From Candidatus Shapirobacteria bacterium (GTDB taxonomy: Bacteria; Patescibacteriota; Microgenomatia; UBA12405): a stretch of 40,035 nt of DNA. Made by a program: the position numbers and the translations under genes. Under the pieces are notes generated by a model. That model made no database searches and was not told the origin of the DNA. It saw nothing but the letters and a program-made list of their open reading frames with translations. Below are positions 26,679 to 33,860 of the stretch, piece by piece. The stretch lies in contig JAGORQ010000008.1 of NCBI GenBank assembly GCA_018062705.1, positions 1 to 40,035 of the forward strand, given 5' to 3'. How positions within the stretch are numbered: the stretch's first letter is position 1; each line of letters opens with the position of its first letter.

Positions 26679-27281
26679 ATGGTTTTGTTTGTCGATAAAT
26701 ATTTGGTTGACAGCTCAAGATTGGCTGGTTGGAATTATTCTTCAAAAGGTATATATTTTGTAACATTTTGCACCTATAGACACAATAAGCATTTTGGAGA
26801 AATAGTTGAAGGGAAAATGAAGTTAAATCAGATGGGAGCAATTGTTGATGAAGAAATAAAAAGAGTTTTCAGTTCAAGAATAAATTTTAAATTGCATAAA
26901 TATGTAGTTATGCCCAATCATGTTCATATATTATTTGAAATTTTGTTTTCGGTAGAGACGCCCCAACGGGACGTCTCAAATATAAACATAATTGATAATT
27001 TCAGACGTCCGGAAATTGCCACGCACAAATGGCAATCTAATTCCGTTGGATCAATAATCAATCAAATAAAATCAATTTCAACAAAAAGAATTAATAAAAT
27101 CCCTAAAATGTTTGGCTGGCAACCAAGATTTTACGATGAGGTAATTAGAAGTAACAATGAATTTTGGTCGAGATATAAATATATTGAAAATAATCCTAAA
27201 AATTGGGGTAAAGATCAATATAACGAGCTGGTAGAGACGCTCCAACGGAACGTCTCAAAAGAATATACAGATTTATCCTAA
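26679..27281 (+). CDS. REP-associated tyrosine transposase (Y1/HUH, RAYT)
   Basis: 200 aa. Single-strand HUH transposase of the TnpA_REP type: family start RLAGWNYSSKGIYFVTFCTYR, HUH motif H81-V-H83 (MPNHVHILFEI), catalytic Tyr152 (GWQPRFYDEVIR), and the tail YIENNPKNW. These proteins nick GTAG-footed REP hairpins. Palindromes of that type occur just upstream (26627-26655) and twice inside the gene, in frame: 26951-26978 (peptide VETPQRDVS) and 27230-27257 (peptide VETLQRNVS). The second forms most of the C-terminus after the conserved core. The gene is intact, plus strand, among minus-strand genes, and has its own promoter. Confidence 0.93.
   Translation: MVLFVDKYLVDSSRLAGWNYSSKGIYFVTFCTYRHNKHFGEIVEGKMKLNQMGAIVDEEIKRVFSSRINFKLHKYVVMPNHVHILFEILFSVETPQRDVSNINIIDNFRRPEIATHKWQSNSVGSIINQIKSISTKRINKIPKMFGWQPRFYDEVIRSNNEFWSRYKYIENNPKNWGKDQYNELVETLQRNVSKEYTDLS
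26951..26978 (+). repeat. REP-like palindrome inside the RAYT gene, copy 1
   Basis: GGTAG foot, AGACG/CGTCT outer stem, C.A mismatch, inner stem CCC/GGG, loop AAC. Encodes VETPQRDVS in frame. Confidence 0.9.
27230..27257 (+). repeat. REP-like palindrome inside the RAYT gene, copy 2
   Basis: Same as copy 1 except for two changes that restore a base pair: inner stem TCC/GGA instead of CCC/GGG. Encodes VETLQRNVS in frame. Confidence 0.9.
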
Positions 27282-27374
27282 CTGCTTAGTTCCAAATTTT
27301 GACCTAAAAAAACTAGAAAGCCTGCCGTGCACAGAATTACCTATACACTAACAGGCTTGATTTAAGAATAACAT

Positions 27375-27430
27375 GGTTTCCTGCTTTCGCAGGAATGACT
27401 AATGTGGGCGCCGGCGAGCGGCGCCCCTAC
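27375..27430. repeat. Composite repeat: GCAGGAATGAC hairpin plus GTAG-footed GC hairpin
   Basis: First hairpin TTCCTGC-TTTC-GCAGGAA (27378-27395), then the spacer TGACTAATGT, then GGGCGCCG/CGGCGCCC with loop GCGAG, ending CCTAC, so GTAG is the foot on the minus strand. It lies in the 155-base gap between the convergent RAYT and RNase J genes. The same two-part layout occurs in infB at 35538-35596. A separate 7-bp inverted repeat (AAGCCTG/CAGGCTT, 27318-27358) is weak. Confidence 0.8.
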
Positions 27431-27436
27431 AGTGGA

Positions 27437-29206
27437 CTAAACTTCAATAACTAACGGCAAGACCATTGGTTGGCGGCCGGTTTTGTCCAAAATCACTTGT
27501 TCGATATGAGCTTGGATTTGGGTACGAATATATTCAAAATTGGCTGGTGATGAAGTAGCCTCTTTGAATTTATTAGTTACCTGGAGCTTGAGGAAATCGA
27601 GGAGATCAGTGTTTTCTTTGACAAATACAAAACCTCGAGACAGAATTACTGGTTCCTTGGTCATCGCACCAGACTGGCTGTCAACCAACATAACAATGGT
27701 AAACATGCCATCTTCAGCCAAAAGCTTGCGATCGCGTAAGACGGTGGTACCGACATCGCCGACACCCAAACCATCAATCAACACTTTGCGCATAGGAATG
27801 TGATAGCTAGTATCAAAACCTTGAGAATTAAATGTGACGGCGGAATCAAAGTCGGGAGTAATAAACTGAGTATCTTGAAAGCCCATCCGTTTGGCCATTT
27901 CAAAATATTTTTTGATATGGCGATAATTTCCACCAATCGGGAGTAAATATTTTGGTTTGACTAGACTAATTAAGATGGCGTGTTCCTTTTGGTAGCCGTG
28001 ACCAGAAACGTGCAACTCGCCTTTTTCACCATAGATAACCTCGACCCCCATTTTGGATAAAGTATCAATCATAGTGTTGATATTGCCAGTGGTACCGGGA
28101 ATATAATCTGGAGAAGAGAAAATTACCTTGTCACTTGGTTTTATCTTTACACGATGTTTACCCATGACCATTTTAGATAGAGCTGAGTCGGGTTGACCGG
28201 CAAAACCGGCTACCAAAAACATAAGCTTATTGTCGGCAAAATTTCGAGTTCGTTCGACAGGGATAATATCAGAATCAAGAAGATTTAAGTAGCCCAATTC
28301 TTTGGCAATATTGACGGCTTTGTCAACTGAATAACCAACTATACAGATCTTGCGACCGGTACCTTTGGCGTATTGAATGGCTTGACCCCAACGAACGATA
28401 TTACTAGAAATCGAGGTGACAAAAATTCGACCTTTGGCACGGTCAATTTCATATTTAAAATTTTCGGCAATGGAGCCTTCAGAAGGTGAATAACCTTCAT
28501 GATCGGAACCAAGAGAGTCTGACATTAGGGCAATAACTTTACCCGTAGCGCCAATTGAAGCGATCTTAATTAAATCGGCTGGTTTACCGTCGAGAGGGAA
28601 CATGTCAAATTTGAAATCTGAACCATGATACAAGATACCCATGGGGGTGGTAATGGCGAAGTGATGAGTGTCGGGGATGGAATGAGTGACGCGGATAGGC
28701 TCAACTGTAAATGGACCGACATTAAAAATTTCACCAGACTCGTAAACGGTGATTTTGGCACGAATAGTTGATTCGGCTAATCGAGATTCGATAAAGGCGG
28801 CGGCGAGTTTTGGAGCATAAAGAGGTATATTTGTACCGAGGATAGGCAAAATAAATCTAATTGCGCCAATATGATCTTCATGGCCGTGAGTAATAAACAT
28901 ACCGAGAATTCGGTCTTTTCTATCGGCTAAATATTTGGTATCAGGAATTTGCAGGTCAACACCAAAAGCATCTTCTTCGGGAAAACCGACACCACAATCA
29001 ACGATGATGATTTGACTTTTGGCAAAATCGCCACCGGGGGCAAATTCGTAAACAAACATGTTTTGAGTAACATCACCAAACGTACCAAGTGAACAAATAC
29101 GGACTTGGTCACGGCTACCGGAAATTACTCGGACCGGATTTGGAACATTACTAAAATTGGTAAGTGGTCTGGCCACTTGGGTTGGGTTTAAAGGTTGTTT
29201 AAACAT
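27437..29206 (-). CDS. rnj: Ribonuclease J
   Basis: 589 aa. Metallo-beta-lactamase/beta-CASP ribonuclease with 5'-3' exo- and endonuclease activity. Zinc motif H107-G-H-E-D-H112 (THGHEDHIGA), VTHSIPDTHHFAI, DFKFD, and the beta-CASP block (IFVTSISSNIVRWGQAI; VSGHGYQKEHAILI), with the C-terminal domain after KVLIDGLGVGDVG. About 26 residues precede the usual RNase J start. The message seems to start near 29408 at an extended -10 box, giving an unusually long ~200 nt leader in a window where most leaders are absent. Confidence 0.95.
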   Translation of the reverse strand: MFKQPLNPTQVARPLTNFSNVPNPVRVISGSRDQVRICSLGTFGDVTQNMFVYEFAPGGDFAKSQIIIVDCGVGFPEEDAFGVDLQIPDTKYLADRKDRILGMFITHGHEDHIGAIRFILPILGTNIPLYAPKLAAAFIESRLAESTIRAKITVYESGEIFNVGPFTVEPIRVTHSIPDTHHFAITTPMGILYHGSDFKFDMFPLDGKPADLIKIASIGATGKVIALMSDSLGSDHEGYSPSEGSIAENFKYEIDRAKGRIFVTSISSNIVRWGQAIQYAKGTGRKICIVGYSVDKAVNIAKELGYLNLLDSDIIPVERTRNFADNKLMFLVAGFAGQPDSALSKMVMGKHRVKIKPSDKVIFSSPDYIPGTTGNINTMIDTLSKMGVEVIYGEKGELHVSGHGYQKEHAILISLVKPKYLLPIGGNYRHIKKYFEMAKRMGFQDTQFITPDFDSAVTFNSQGFDTSYHIPMRKVLIDGLGVGDVGTTVLRDRKLLAEDGMFTIVMLVDSQSGAMTKEPVILSRGFVFVKENTDLLDFLKLQVTNKFKEATSSPANFEYIRTQIQAHIEQVILDKTGRQPMVLPLVIEV

Positions 29207-29412
29207 AGACTAAAGTTTATAAAGTTTATAAAGTTCATCAAGTTTGTAAAGCTCAAGATGAAAGTAATAAACAATAAATAATAATAAAACTTAAAGTAGA
29301 GAAACGGTCTTGCGACCAATTGAATGGCTATTGTGGGGAAAACGGTTTTTTGTCAATTCCTGCCAGTTAGTCAAATTCGAAGTATAAAAAATTCTTTTCG
29401 ATAAGCTTGAAA
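29207..29412 (-). promoter_or_regulatory. Long 5' leader of RNase J
   Basis: About 200 nt without a convincing gene. It contains a small hairpin, GGTC-GCAA-GACC on the minus strand (29317-29306, GNRA-type loop), and AT-rich near-repeats of AAGTTTATA at 29211-29240. RNase genes are often autoregulated through their leaders; that is an inference here. Confidence 0.45.
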
Positions 29413-29523
29413 TCATTGTAACACAAAATAGGGTGAAAGACTAACAAGTAAAATTATGAAGGCAATTGCCAGTAAAATAAAGGGGAGTAGAAAAAAGGAT
29501 AGATTGTATTCTTTTTTTACCAT
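29413..29523 (-). CDS. Possible 36-residue single-TM protein coupled to the Lon-like ATPase
   Basis: ATG at 29523 overlaps the stop of the Lon-like gene by 7 bases. The product is MVKKEYNLS followed by one long hydrophobic helix and SPYFVLQ: charged inside, one TM helix. It is too short for standard gene finders. Against it: its last codons coincide with the RNase J -10 box, so the open frame may be fortuitous. Confidence 0.4.
   Translation of the reverse strand: MVKKEYNLSFFLLPFILLAIAFIILLVSLSPYFVLQ
29415..29423 (-). promoter_or_regulatory. Extended -10 promoter of RNase J
   Basis: TGTTACAAT on the minus strand, preceded by TATTTTG. The same TTTTGTG-n-TACAAT block precedes rpsO (33589-33597) and the gene at 33603-33836 (33875-33883). 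Confidence 0.6.
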
Positions 29524-30578
29524 TGGGGGAGGAAGATTTTAACGTTGGATTCGTCGACAGTGACTTGCTTGATTTGACCAGACAAAATCATCATAGCGAC
29601 TTTGCGACACATACCTTCGATATTTCTTTTGAGTGTACGAACTCCGGAATCAAAACCCAGAGGGCGAACGATATTTGGCCAGACGTTGGGCGAAATAATG
29701 ATTTCCTCTGGACCAAGTCCCGAGTCTTTGAGGGCTTTGGGGAGTAGATAGTCGCGACCAATAGCCACTTTTTCTTCATCGGTATAAGAAGGCATTTGGA
29801 TAGTTTCCAGACGGTCCATAACGGCAGTGGCAATTCGAGCGGTGTTGTTGCAGGTAGCCACAAAAAAGGCTTGGGATAAATCAAAAGGATAGTCCAGGAA
29901 ATGGTCGGTAAATCGACTGTTCTGTTCGGGGTCGAGAAGTTCGACGAGCACACCCATAATGGTGTTCAATGCTTCATCTGCCACACGGTCGATTTCATCC
30001 AGAAGGATGACTGGATTGTTGGTTTTGACTTGAGCCAGACCGCGAATAATTGCCCCCGGTTCGGCGTTGGGATAAAGTCGTGATTGGCCGCGGAGATAGA
30101 GAGGGTCACCCAAACCGCCAAAAGGAATACGGATAAGTTGGCGACCCATAACTTCAGCAATTGATTTGGCCATGGTGGTTTTTCCGGTACCGACTAGGCC
30201 GACAAATAACATGATGGGGGCGCGAAGTGGTTGGTCAGGGTGACGATTTTTTTGAAGAGCAAGAACGGAGACGTATTCTAAAATACGCTCTTTGACCATG
30301 TCGAGCCCAAAGTGGCCTTCGTTCAATTTTTTCTTGGAATAATCCAGGTCAAGAATGTCTTGGGAGGAATTTTGCCAAGGAAGCGAAACTACCCACTCAA
30401 CATATTTGGAGATACCTTGATAGTTCTGCCAAAAAGTATCTTCCGAGCGAGAATTTATCCTAAGTTCGGCAAAAAGCTCTTCGAGCTTGTCTTTGAGCCC
30501 ATCGGGGACCGGCACTGATTGAGAGCGGGAGACTAACTTGGCAATAGCCTCATCGGCCGACATGATTCGCGTGTCCAT
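29517..30578 (-). CDS. Lon-like AAA+ ATPase without protease domain
   Basis: 353 aa from the ATG at 30578, which follows a TATACT box by 6 bases (an in-frame start at 30614 lies upstream of that box). A short helical N-terminus, then the Lon AAA+ module: GLDMVKERILEYVSVLAL, Walker A GLVGTGKT (127-134), Lon-specific P-(F/L)GG...RGQSRLYPNAEPGAII, Walker B VILLDEID (190-197), sensor RLETIQMPSYTDEEK and the C-terminal alpha subdomain. It ends where Lon's linker to the Ser-Lys peptidase would begin; no peptidase sequence follows. The N-terminal LON substrate domain is also missing. Probably an unfoldase or remodelling ATPase. Confidence 0.88.
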   Translation of the reverse strand: MDTRIMSADEAIAKLVSRSQSVPVPDGLKDKLEELFAELRINSRSEDTFWQNYQGISKYVEWVVSLPWQNSSQDILDLDYSKKKLNEGHFGLDMVKERILEYVSVLALQKNRHPDQPLRAPIMLFVGLVGTGKTTMAKSIAEVMGRQLIRIPFGGLGDPLYLRGQSRLYPNAEPGAIIRGLAQVKTNNPVILLDEIDRVADEALNTIMGVLVELLDPEQNSRFTDHFLDYPFDLSQAFFVATCNNTARIATAVMDRLETIQMPSYTDEEKVAIGRDYLLPKALKDSGLGPEEIIISPNVWPNIVRPLGFDSGVRTLKRNIEGMCRKVAMMILSGQIKQVTVDESNVKIFLPQW

Positions 30579-30584
30579 ATATTC

Positions 30585-30590
30585 AGTATA
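30585..30590 (-). promoter_or_regulatory. Leaderless -10 box of the Lon-like gene
   Basis: TATACT on the minus strand, then GAATAT and the ATG at 30578: a 6-base gap. Confidence 0.6.
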
Positions 30591-30675
30591 TGCTAAATTT
30601 TGACTAATAACCAATCACCAAAAAACAAGATCCAAACAATTTCCAATCACCAATAACCAAATTACAAAATAAAGG

Positions 30676-30699
30676 TCATTCCTGCGAAGGCAGGAATCT
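30676..30699. repeat. Dispersed hairpin, GATTCCTGC-N4-GCAGGAATGAC type
   Basis: ATTCCTGC-GAAG-GCAGGAAT, 8-bp stem. On the minus strand it reads GGAATGAC after the stem, as in the composite repeats at 27375 and 35538. It lies in the gap between the Lon-like gene and the 56-aa gene. Confidence 0.8.
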
Positions 30700-30705
30700 A
30701 TTTTT

Positions 30706-30876
30706 TTATAAACCGTATTTTCCGTTTCGTTTTATGCCGTACAAATAATCGTCGTTGGTGCTCAAATCTCGCGGTGCTTTTTTGCCGCGATATGCATGTT
30801 TAATTAGATACTCTAAAAATTCGATACCGGTCATTTTCTTTATTGGATTAGCTTGTGTTTTTGTTTTTTGTTTCAT
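30706..30876 (-). CDS. Hypothetical 56-residue basic protein
   Basis: Starts MKQKTKTQANPIKKMTGIEFLEYLIKHAYRGKKAPRDL (written in parts: basic head, then the helix GIEFLEYLIKHAY) and ends DDYLYGIKRNGKYGL. Basic and soluble. The DDYLYG ending is seen in some small antitoxin-like proteins, but no toxin is adjacent. A TATAAC box 7 bases before the ATG supports independent expression. Function not recognised. Confidence 0.5.
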   Translation of the reverse strand: MKQKTKTQANPIKKMTGIEFLEYLIKHAYRGKKAPRDLSTNDDYLYGIKRNGKYGL

Positions 30877-30883
30877 AAATAAT

Positions 30884-30889
30884 GTTATA
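30884..30889 (-). promoter_or_regulatory. Leaderless -10 box of the 56-aa gene
   Basis: TATAAC on the minus strand, 7 bases before the ATG at 30876. Confidence 0.45.
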
Positions 30890-30902
30890 CCAACTTTCGT
30901 AT

Positions 30903-30934
30903 ATAAAAAAATACCCGCTGGGGCGGGTATTTAA
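30903..30934 (-). terminator. Rho-independent terminator of pnp
   Basis: Perfect 10-bp stem AAATACCCGC/GCGGGTATTT with a 4-base loop; on the minus strand TTTTTT follows the stem. It lies 17 bases after the pnp stop. The best terminator in the window; the A-run on the other side makes it potentially bidirectional. Confidence 0.9.
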
Positions 30935-30950
30935 TTGTTGATAAAAAATT

Positions 30951-33155
30951 TTATCTTCTGGGACTTCGGGAGGGGAAATTGCGGAAGCCGGCGCGGTTGC
31001 CACCGCCAAAGCTGGGGCGAGGAGCACCACCAAAACTACCTTGACCTTCTGGTCGGGCTTCTCCCTGGTGGGCTTGCTTGAATTCAGAAGCGGATAATTT
31101 TATTTGATGATTATCGTTGAATCCAGAAATGGTGACATGAATTTTGTCGCCGATTTTGACAATAGCATGGGGATTACTTAAATAACCCATAGCCATTTCG
31201 GAGACATGGAGTAGAGCTTCACGGCCAGGAAGGAATTCAACAAAAGCACCATAGTCTTCAACTCGGGTAACTTCGCCGTCAAACTGTTCACCAATTTGAA
31301 GATCGCGAACCATCGACTCAATAGCAAAAACTGCTTTGGCAATTTTTTCCTTGTCTTGTGAGGAAATTGATGCACGGCCAAAGTCGTCAATATCAATTTC
31401 AACACTATATTTCTCCATCAAGGCTTTGATAGTTTTGCCACCAGAACCAATGACCTCGCCGATTTTGTCTTCGGGGAGAGTAATCATTTTAATCTTGGGA
31501 GCATAATCAGACAGTTCGGTACGAGGAGCACTGAGAACTGACTCGATTTTATCCAAGATTTGGAGACGAGCTTTGAGAGAAGCCACAAAAGTGTCGGCAA
31601 TCATTTGGTAAGACAAGCCCATTCGTTTGATATCTAGTTGGATAGCGGTAACACCAGTACGAGTACCAGTGATTTTGAAGTCCATATCACCACAATGATC
31701 CTCAATACCGGCGATATCGGTAAGCAATACATATTTACCTGTTTTATCCGACATCATACCAATAGATATGCCAGCAACTTTGTCCTTGATAGGGACACCA
31801 GCAGCCATAAGCGAGAGAGTTGAACCACAAGTAGAAGCCATAGAGGATGAACCATTTTGGGACAGAACTTCTGAAGTTAGAGTTATCATGTAGGGAAACT
31901 CTTCAACAGAAGGTATTACTGCCCACAGGGCTTTTTCTGCCAGGGCACCATGTCCGATTTCGCGGCGACCAGGGCGACCAGTGCGACCAGTTTCACCAGT
32001 GGAAAAAGGAGCGGCGGAATAATAGTGGATGTAGTGTTTATTGGTTTCACCAGTACTGTCTTGGAGAGTTTGTTGTTCAGACAAAGGCCCAAGAGTGGTG
32101 ATGGTTAGTGCCTGGGTTAATCCCCTTTCAAACAGGGCGGAGCCGTGGGTGCAGGGAAGAATGTCTACTTCGGCATTAAGGGCTCTGATTTCGTCGAGAG
32201 ATCGCTTGTCGTAACGCTGACCGTTCAGGGTAGCAGTACGAATAGCATCTGCCACCAAATTGCCTACGGTAGCTAAAACTATATTCTCGGCAACTTCTTC
32301 CGATTTAATTTTTGATTCGAAATGAGCTAAGACTTTGTCTTTGATCAGATTTTCACCAGCAATGTGAGCACCGTCAATGCCAGCCTTGAGGAAATCAGCC
32401 AAATCGTTTTTGATAAGATCAGCAATTTCTTGGGTTAACTCTGCAGATGGAAGTTGGGTCTTATAGCTAACTTTAGTTTTGCCAAACTTTTTGGCGAACT
32501 CAGAAAGCTGATTGTTAAATTCTTTGGCTGTATCCATGGCGAGCTTGACAGCACCAAGCATGGTGTCATTGTCAACAATTTTGGCGTCAGCCTCAATCAT
32601 ATTGACACCTTCAGGATCGTGACAGATTAAGAGATCAAATAGTGACTTTGATTGTTCAGTTAATGTGGGAAATAAAATATTTTGCCCATCAATTTGTCCA
32701 ACGCGAACAGCGGAAACTGGACCATTAAACGGAATTGAAGAAATCATTAAAGCTGCTGAAGCAGCGGTAAAAGCAGGGATAATGACATCGTTTTCTTTGT
32801 CGTTACTCAAAACTGAGATGATGAGTTGAACTTCGTTTTGAAAACCGGCGGGAAAAAGCGGACGGACCGAGCGATCAATAATTCTACCCAAAAGGACGGA
32901 GGTATCAGAAGGACCACCTTCGCGTTTGATCCATTTACCACCTTTGATCAGACCTCCGGCATAGAGTTTGTCTTGGAATTCGACAGATAATGGAAAATAA
33001 TCTTTGGATTTATCGAGTTTGCCAAGAACGACGGTAGCCAAAACGACAGTTTTGCCAAGAGTGGCGAGGACTGCCCCATTGGCCTGAGGTGCGAGCTGAC
33101 CAGTAGTGAGAGTAATAACTTTGTTGCCGACAGATACGTCAAATGATTGTTTCAT
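30951..33155 (-). CDS. pnp: Polynucleotide phosphorylase
   Basis: 734 aa. 3'-5' phosphorolytic exoribonuclease. Two RNase PH domains (LATVVLGK...FPLSVEFQDKLYAGG...GRIIDRSVRPLFP; then ALFERGLTQAL, VLSQNGSSSMA, DIAGIEDHCGDMDFKITGT), a KH domain (KIGEVIGSGGKTIKALMEKY), an S1 domain (GEQFDGEVTRVEDYGAFVEFLPGREALLHVSEM) and a short Gly/Arg/Phe tail (RGG-like) that could bind RNA. Downstream of rpsO in the common rpsO-pnp order, with a two-hairpin element between them. A strong terminator follows. Confidence 0.97.
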   Translation of the reverse strand: MKQSFDVSVGNKVITLTTGQLAPQANGAVLATLGKTVVLATVVLGKLDKSKDYFPLSVEFQDKLYAGGLIKGGKWIKREGGPSDTSVLLGRIIDRSVRPLFPAGFQNEVQLIISVLSNDKENDVIIPAFTAASAALMISSIPFNGPVSAVRVGQIDGQNILFPTLTEQSKSLFDLLICHDPEGVNMIEADAKIVDNDTMLGAVKLAMDTAKEFNNQLSEFAKKFGKTKVSYKTQLPSAELTQEIADLIKNDLADFLKAGIDGAHIAGENLIKDKVLAHFESKIKSEEVAENIVLATVGNLVADAIRTATLNGQRYDKRSLDEIRALNAEVDILPCTHGSALFERGLTQALTITTLGPLSEQQTLQDSTGETNKHYIHYYSAAPFSTGETGRTGRPGRREIGHGALAEKALWAVIPSVEEFPYMITLTSEVLSQNGSSSMASTCGSTLSLMAAGVPIKDKVAGISIGMMSDKTGKYVLLTDIAGIEDHCGDMDFKITGTRTGVTAIQLDIKRMGLSYQMIADTFVASLKARLQILDKIESVLSAPRTELSDYAPKIKMITLPEDKIGEVIGSGGKTIKALMEKYSVEIDIDDFGRASISSQDKEKIAKAVFAIESMVRDLQIGEQFDGEVTRVEDYGAFVEFLPGREALLHVSEMAMGYLSNPHAIVKIGDKIHVTISGFNDNHQIKLSASEFKQAHQGEARPEGQGSFGGAPRPSFGGGNRAGFRNFPSRSPRR

Positions 33156-33187
33156 GTGTTAATAAATATTAATGTTCAAATCCACCC

Positions 33188-33230
33188 CGGTCCGAGAATG
33201 TCGGACCGACCCTCCTTTAACAAGGAGGGT
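33188..33230. repeat. Double hairpin between rpsO and pnp
   Basis: Hairpin A: CGGTCCGA-GAATG-TCGGACCG (33188-33208). Hairpin B: ACCCTCCTT-TAAC-AAGGAGGGT (33209-33230). They abut exactly. In other bacteria an rpsO-pnp hairpin is an RNase III/PNPase autoregulation site; here it may do that, or be a dispersed repeat. Confidence 0.8.
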
Positions 33231-33242
33231 AGAGCACTATTT

Positions 33243-33512
33243 TTATTTCTTTAAACCGAGGTCTTTAATGATTTTAGTATATCTTTCAAGATTGTGAGCA
33301 GATAGATAGCGGAGCAAACGGCGGCGTTTGGCGATTTTGGCCAAAAGACCACGCTTGGCAGGAGAATCGTGCTTGTTGTCACCCAAATGACCTTGAAGTT
33401 TTTTGATTTCTTCGGAAAGCAGGGCTACTTGGATCTCGGGAGAACCGGTGTCACCTTTGGCTTGGGAATACTTTTTAATAACGTCGTTTTTCTCGTCTTT
33501 GGTTAATGCCAT
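33243..33512 (-). CDS. rpsO: 30S ribosomal protein S15
   Basis: 89 aa, standard S15 length. Landmarks: DTGSPEIQVALLSEEIKKLQGHL, DNKHDSPAKRGLLAKIAKRRRLLRYL, ending ERYTKIIKDLGLKK. Binds 16S rRNA helix 22 early in 30S assembly. Precedes pnp. Its promoter is at 33589-33597 with a ~70 nt leader holding alternative CTTCG/CGAAG hairpins. Confidence 0.98.
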   Translation of the reverse strand: MALTKDEKNDVIKKYSQAKGDTGSPEIQVALLSEEIKKLQGHLGDNKHDSPAKRGLLAKIAKRRRLLRYLSAHNLERYTKIIKDLGLKK

Positions 33513-33597
33513 AGAGATAAATCGCTTGTATCGGTGAAAATGTAATATCGAAGAATGGTGACTTCGAAACCGAAGGAAGCGTAGAGGTATTGTAGCA
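33513..33597 (-). promoter_or_regulatory. rpsO promoter and structured leader
   Basis: Extended -10 TGCTACAAT (33597-33589), start of transcription near 33582. In the leader, CTTCG at ~33575-33571, CGAAG at ~33566-33562 and CTTCG at ~33553-33549 could pair in two exclusive ways, a possible S15 autoregulatory switch. Confidence 0.5.
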
Positions 33598-33605
33598 CAA
33601 AATTA
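33575..33605 (-). repeat. Direct repeat copy 1 (stop codon plus rpsO promoter)
   Basis: 31 bases matching 33861-33891 at 27 positions. It contains the stop TAA of the 33603-33836 gene and the rpsO -10 box. Confidence 0.85.
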
Positions 33606-33836
33606 AGCTTGTTCGACAGGTGTATCTGAGGCAACAGGGACAGGACTAATTATACAATTACGATCAGGATTAGTACTAGTAATCACAAAAATTGTACTAT
33701 CAAGATCGGTACGAGTTAAACGACAGCCATCACAAGGAGATTTACCAATCATGTAATGAACATGGGCCACTTTTTGATGTTCGGACACTCTAGAGGTGGC
33801 GTGGCATTTAGCTTCGGCAGTGGCTTTGATAGGCAT
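33603..33836 (-). CDS. Hypothetical small Cys protein
   Basis: 77 aa from the ATG at 33836 (MPIKATAEAKC); the frame is open to 33884, but that part lies across the -10 box. Cysteines at 11, 35, 38 and 61, with C35-DG-C38 like half of a zinc ribbon, and a beta-type stretch DSTIFVITSTN. No signal peptide. It is bounded on both sides by the 31-base promoter repeat, so it looks like an inserted cassette between the 65-aa gene and rpsO. Confidence 0.55.
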   Translation of the reverse strand: MPIKATAEAKCHATSRVSEHQKVAHVHYMIGKSPCDGCRLTRTDLDSTIFVITSTNPDRNCIISPVPVASDTPVEQA

Positions 33837-33860
33837 GATAGTACAAGTTATAAAATTAAT

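Noticed and set aside
27318-27358. Inverted repeat AAGCCTG/CAGGCTT as terminator of the RAYT gene
   Set aside because: The loop is 27 bases and no T-run follows; too weak to call.
29517-29523. Frameshift hypothesis: the Lon-like gene could be a full Lon broken by a frameshift
   Set aside because: No Lon peptidase motifs (such as the Ser-Lys dyad region) appear in any minus-strand frame downstream before RNase J; the sequence there encodes only a hydrophobic helix.
33175-33196. A stretch GTTCAAATCC followed by a C-rich end looks like the T-arm and 3' end of a tRNA
   Set aside because: No D-arm, anticodon arm or 5' acceptor strand lies upstream, and the 5' side of the supposed T-stem does not pair. 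The bases are better explained by the double hairpin at 33188-33230.
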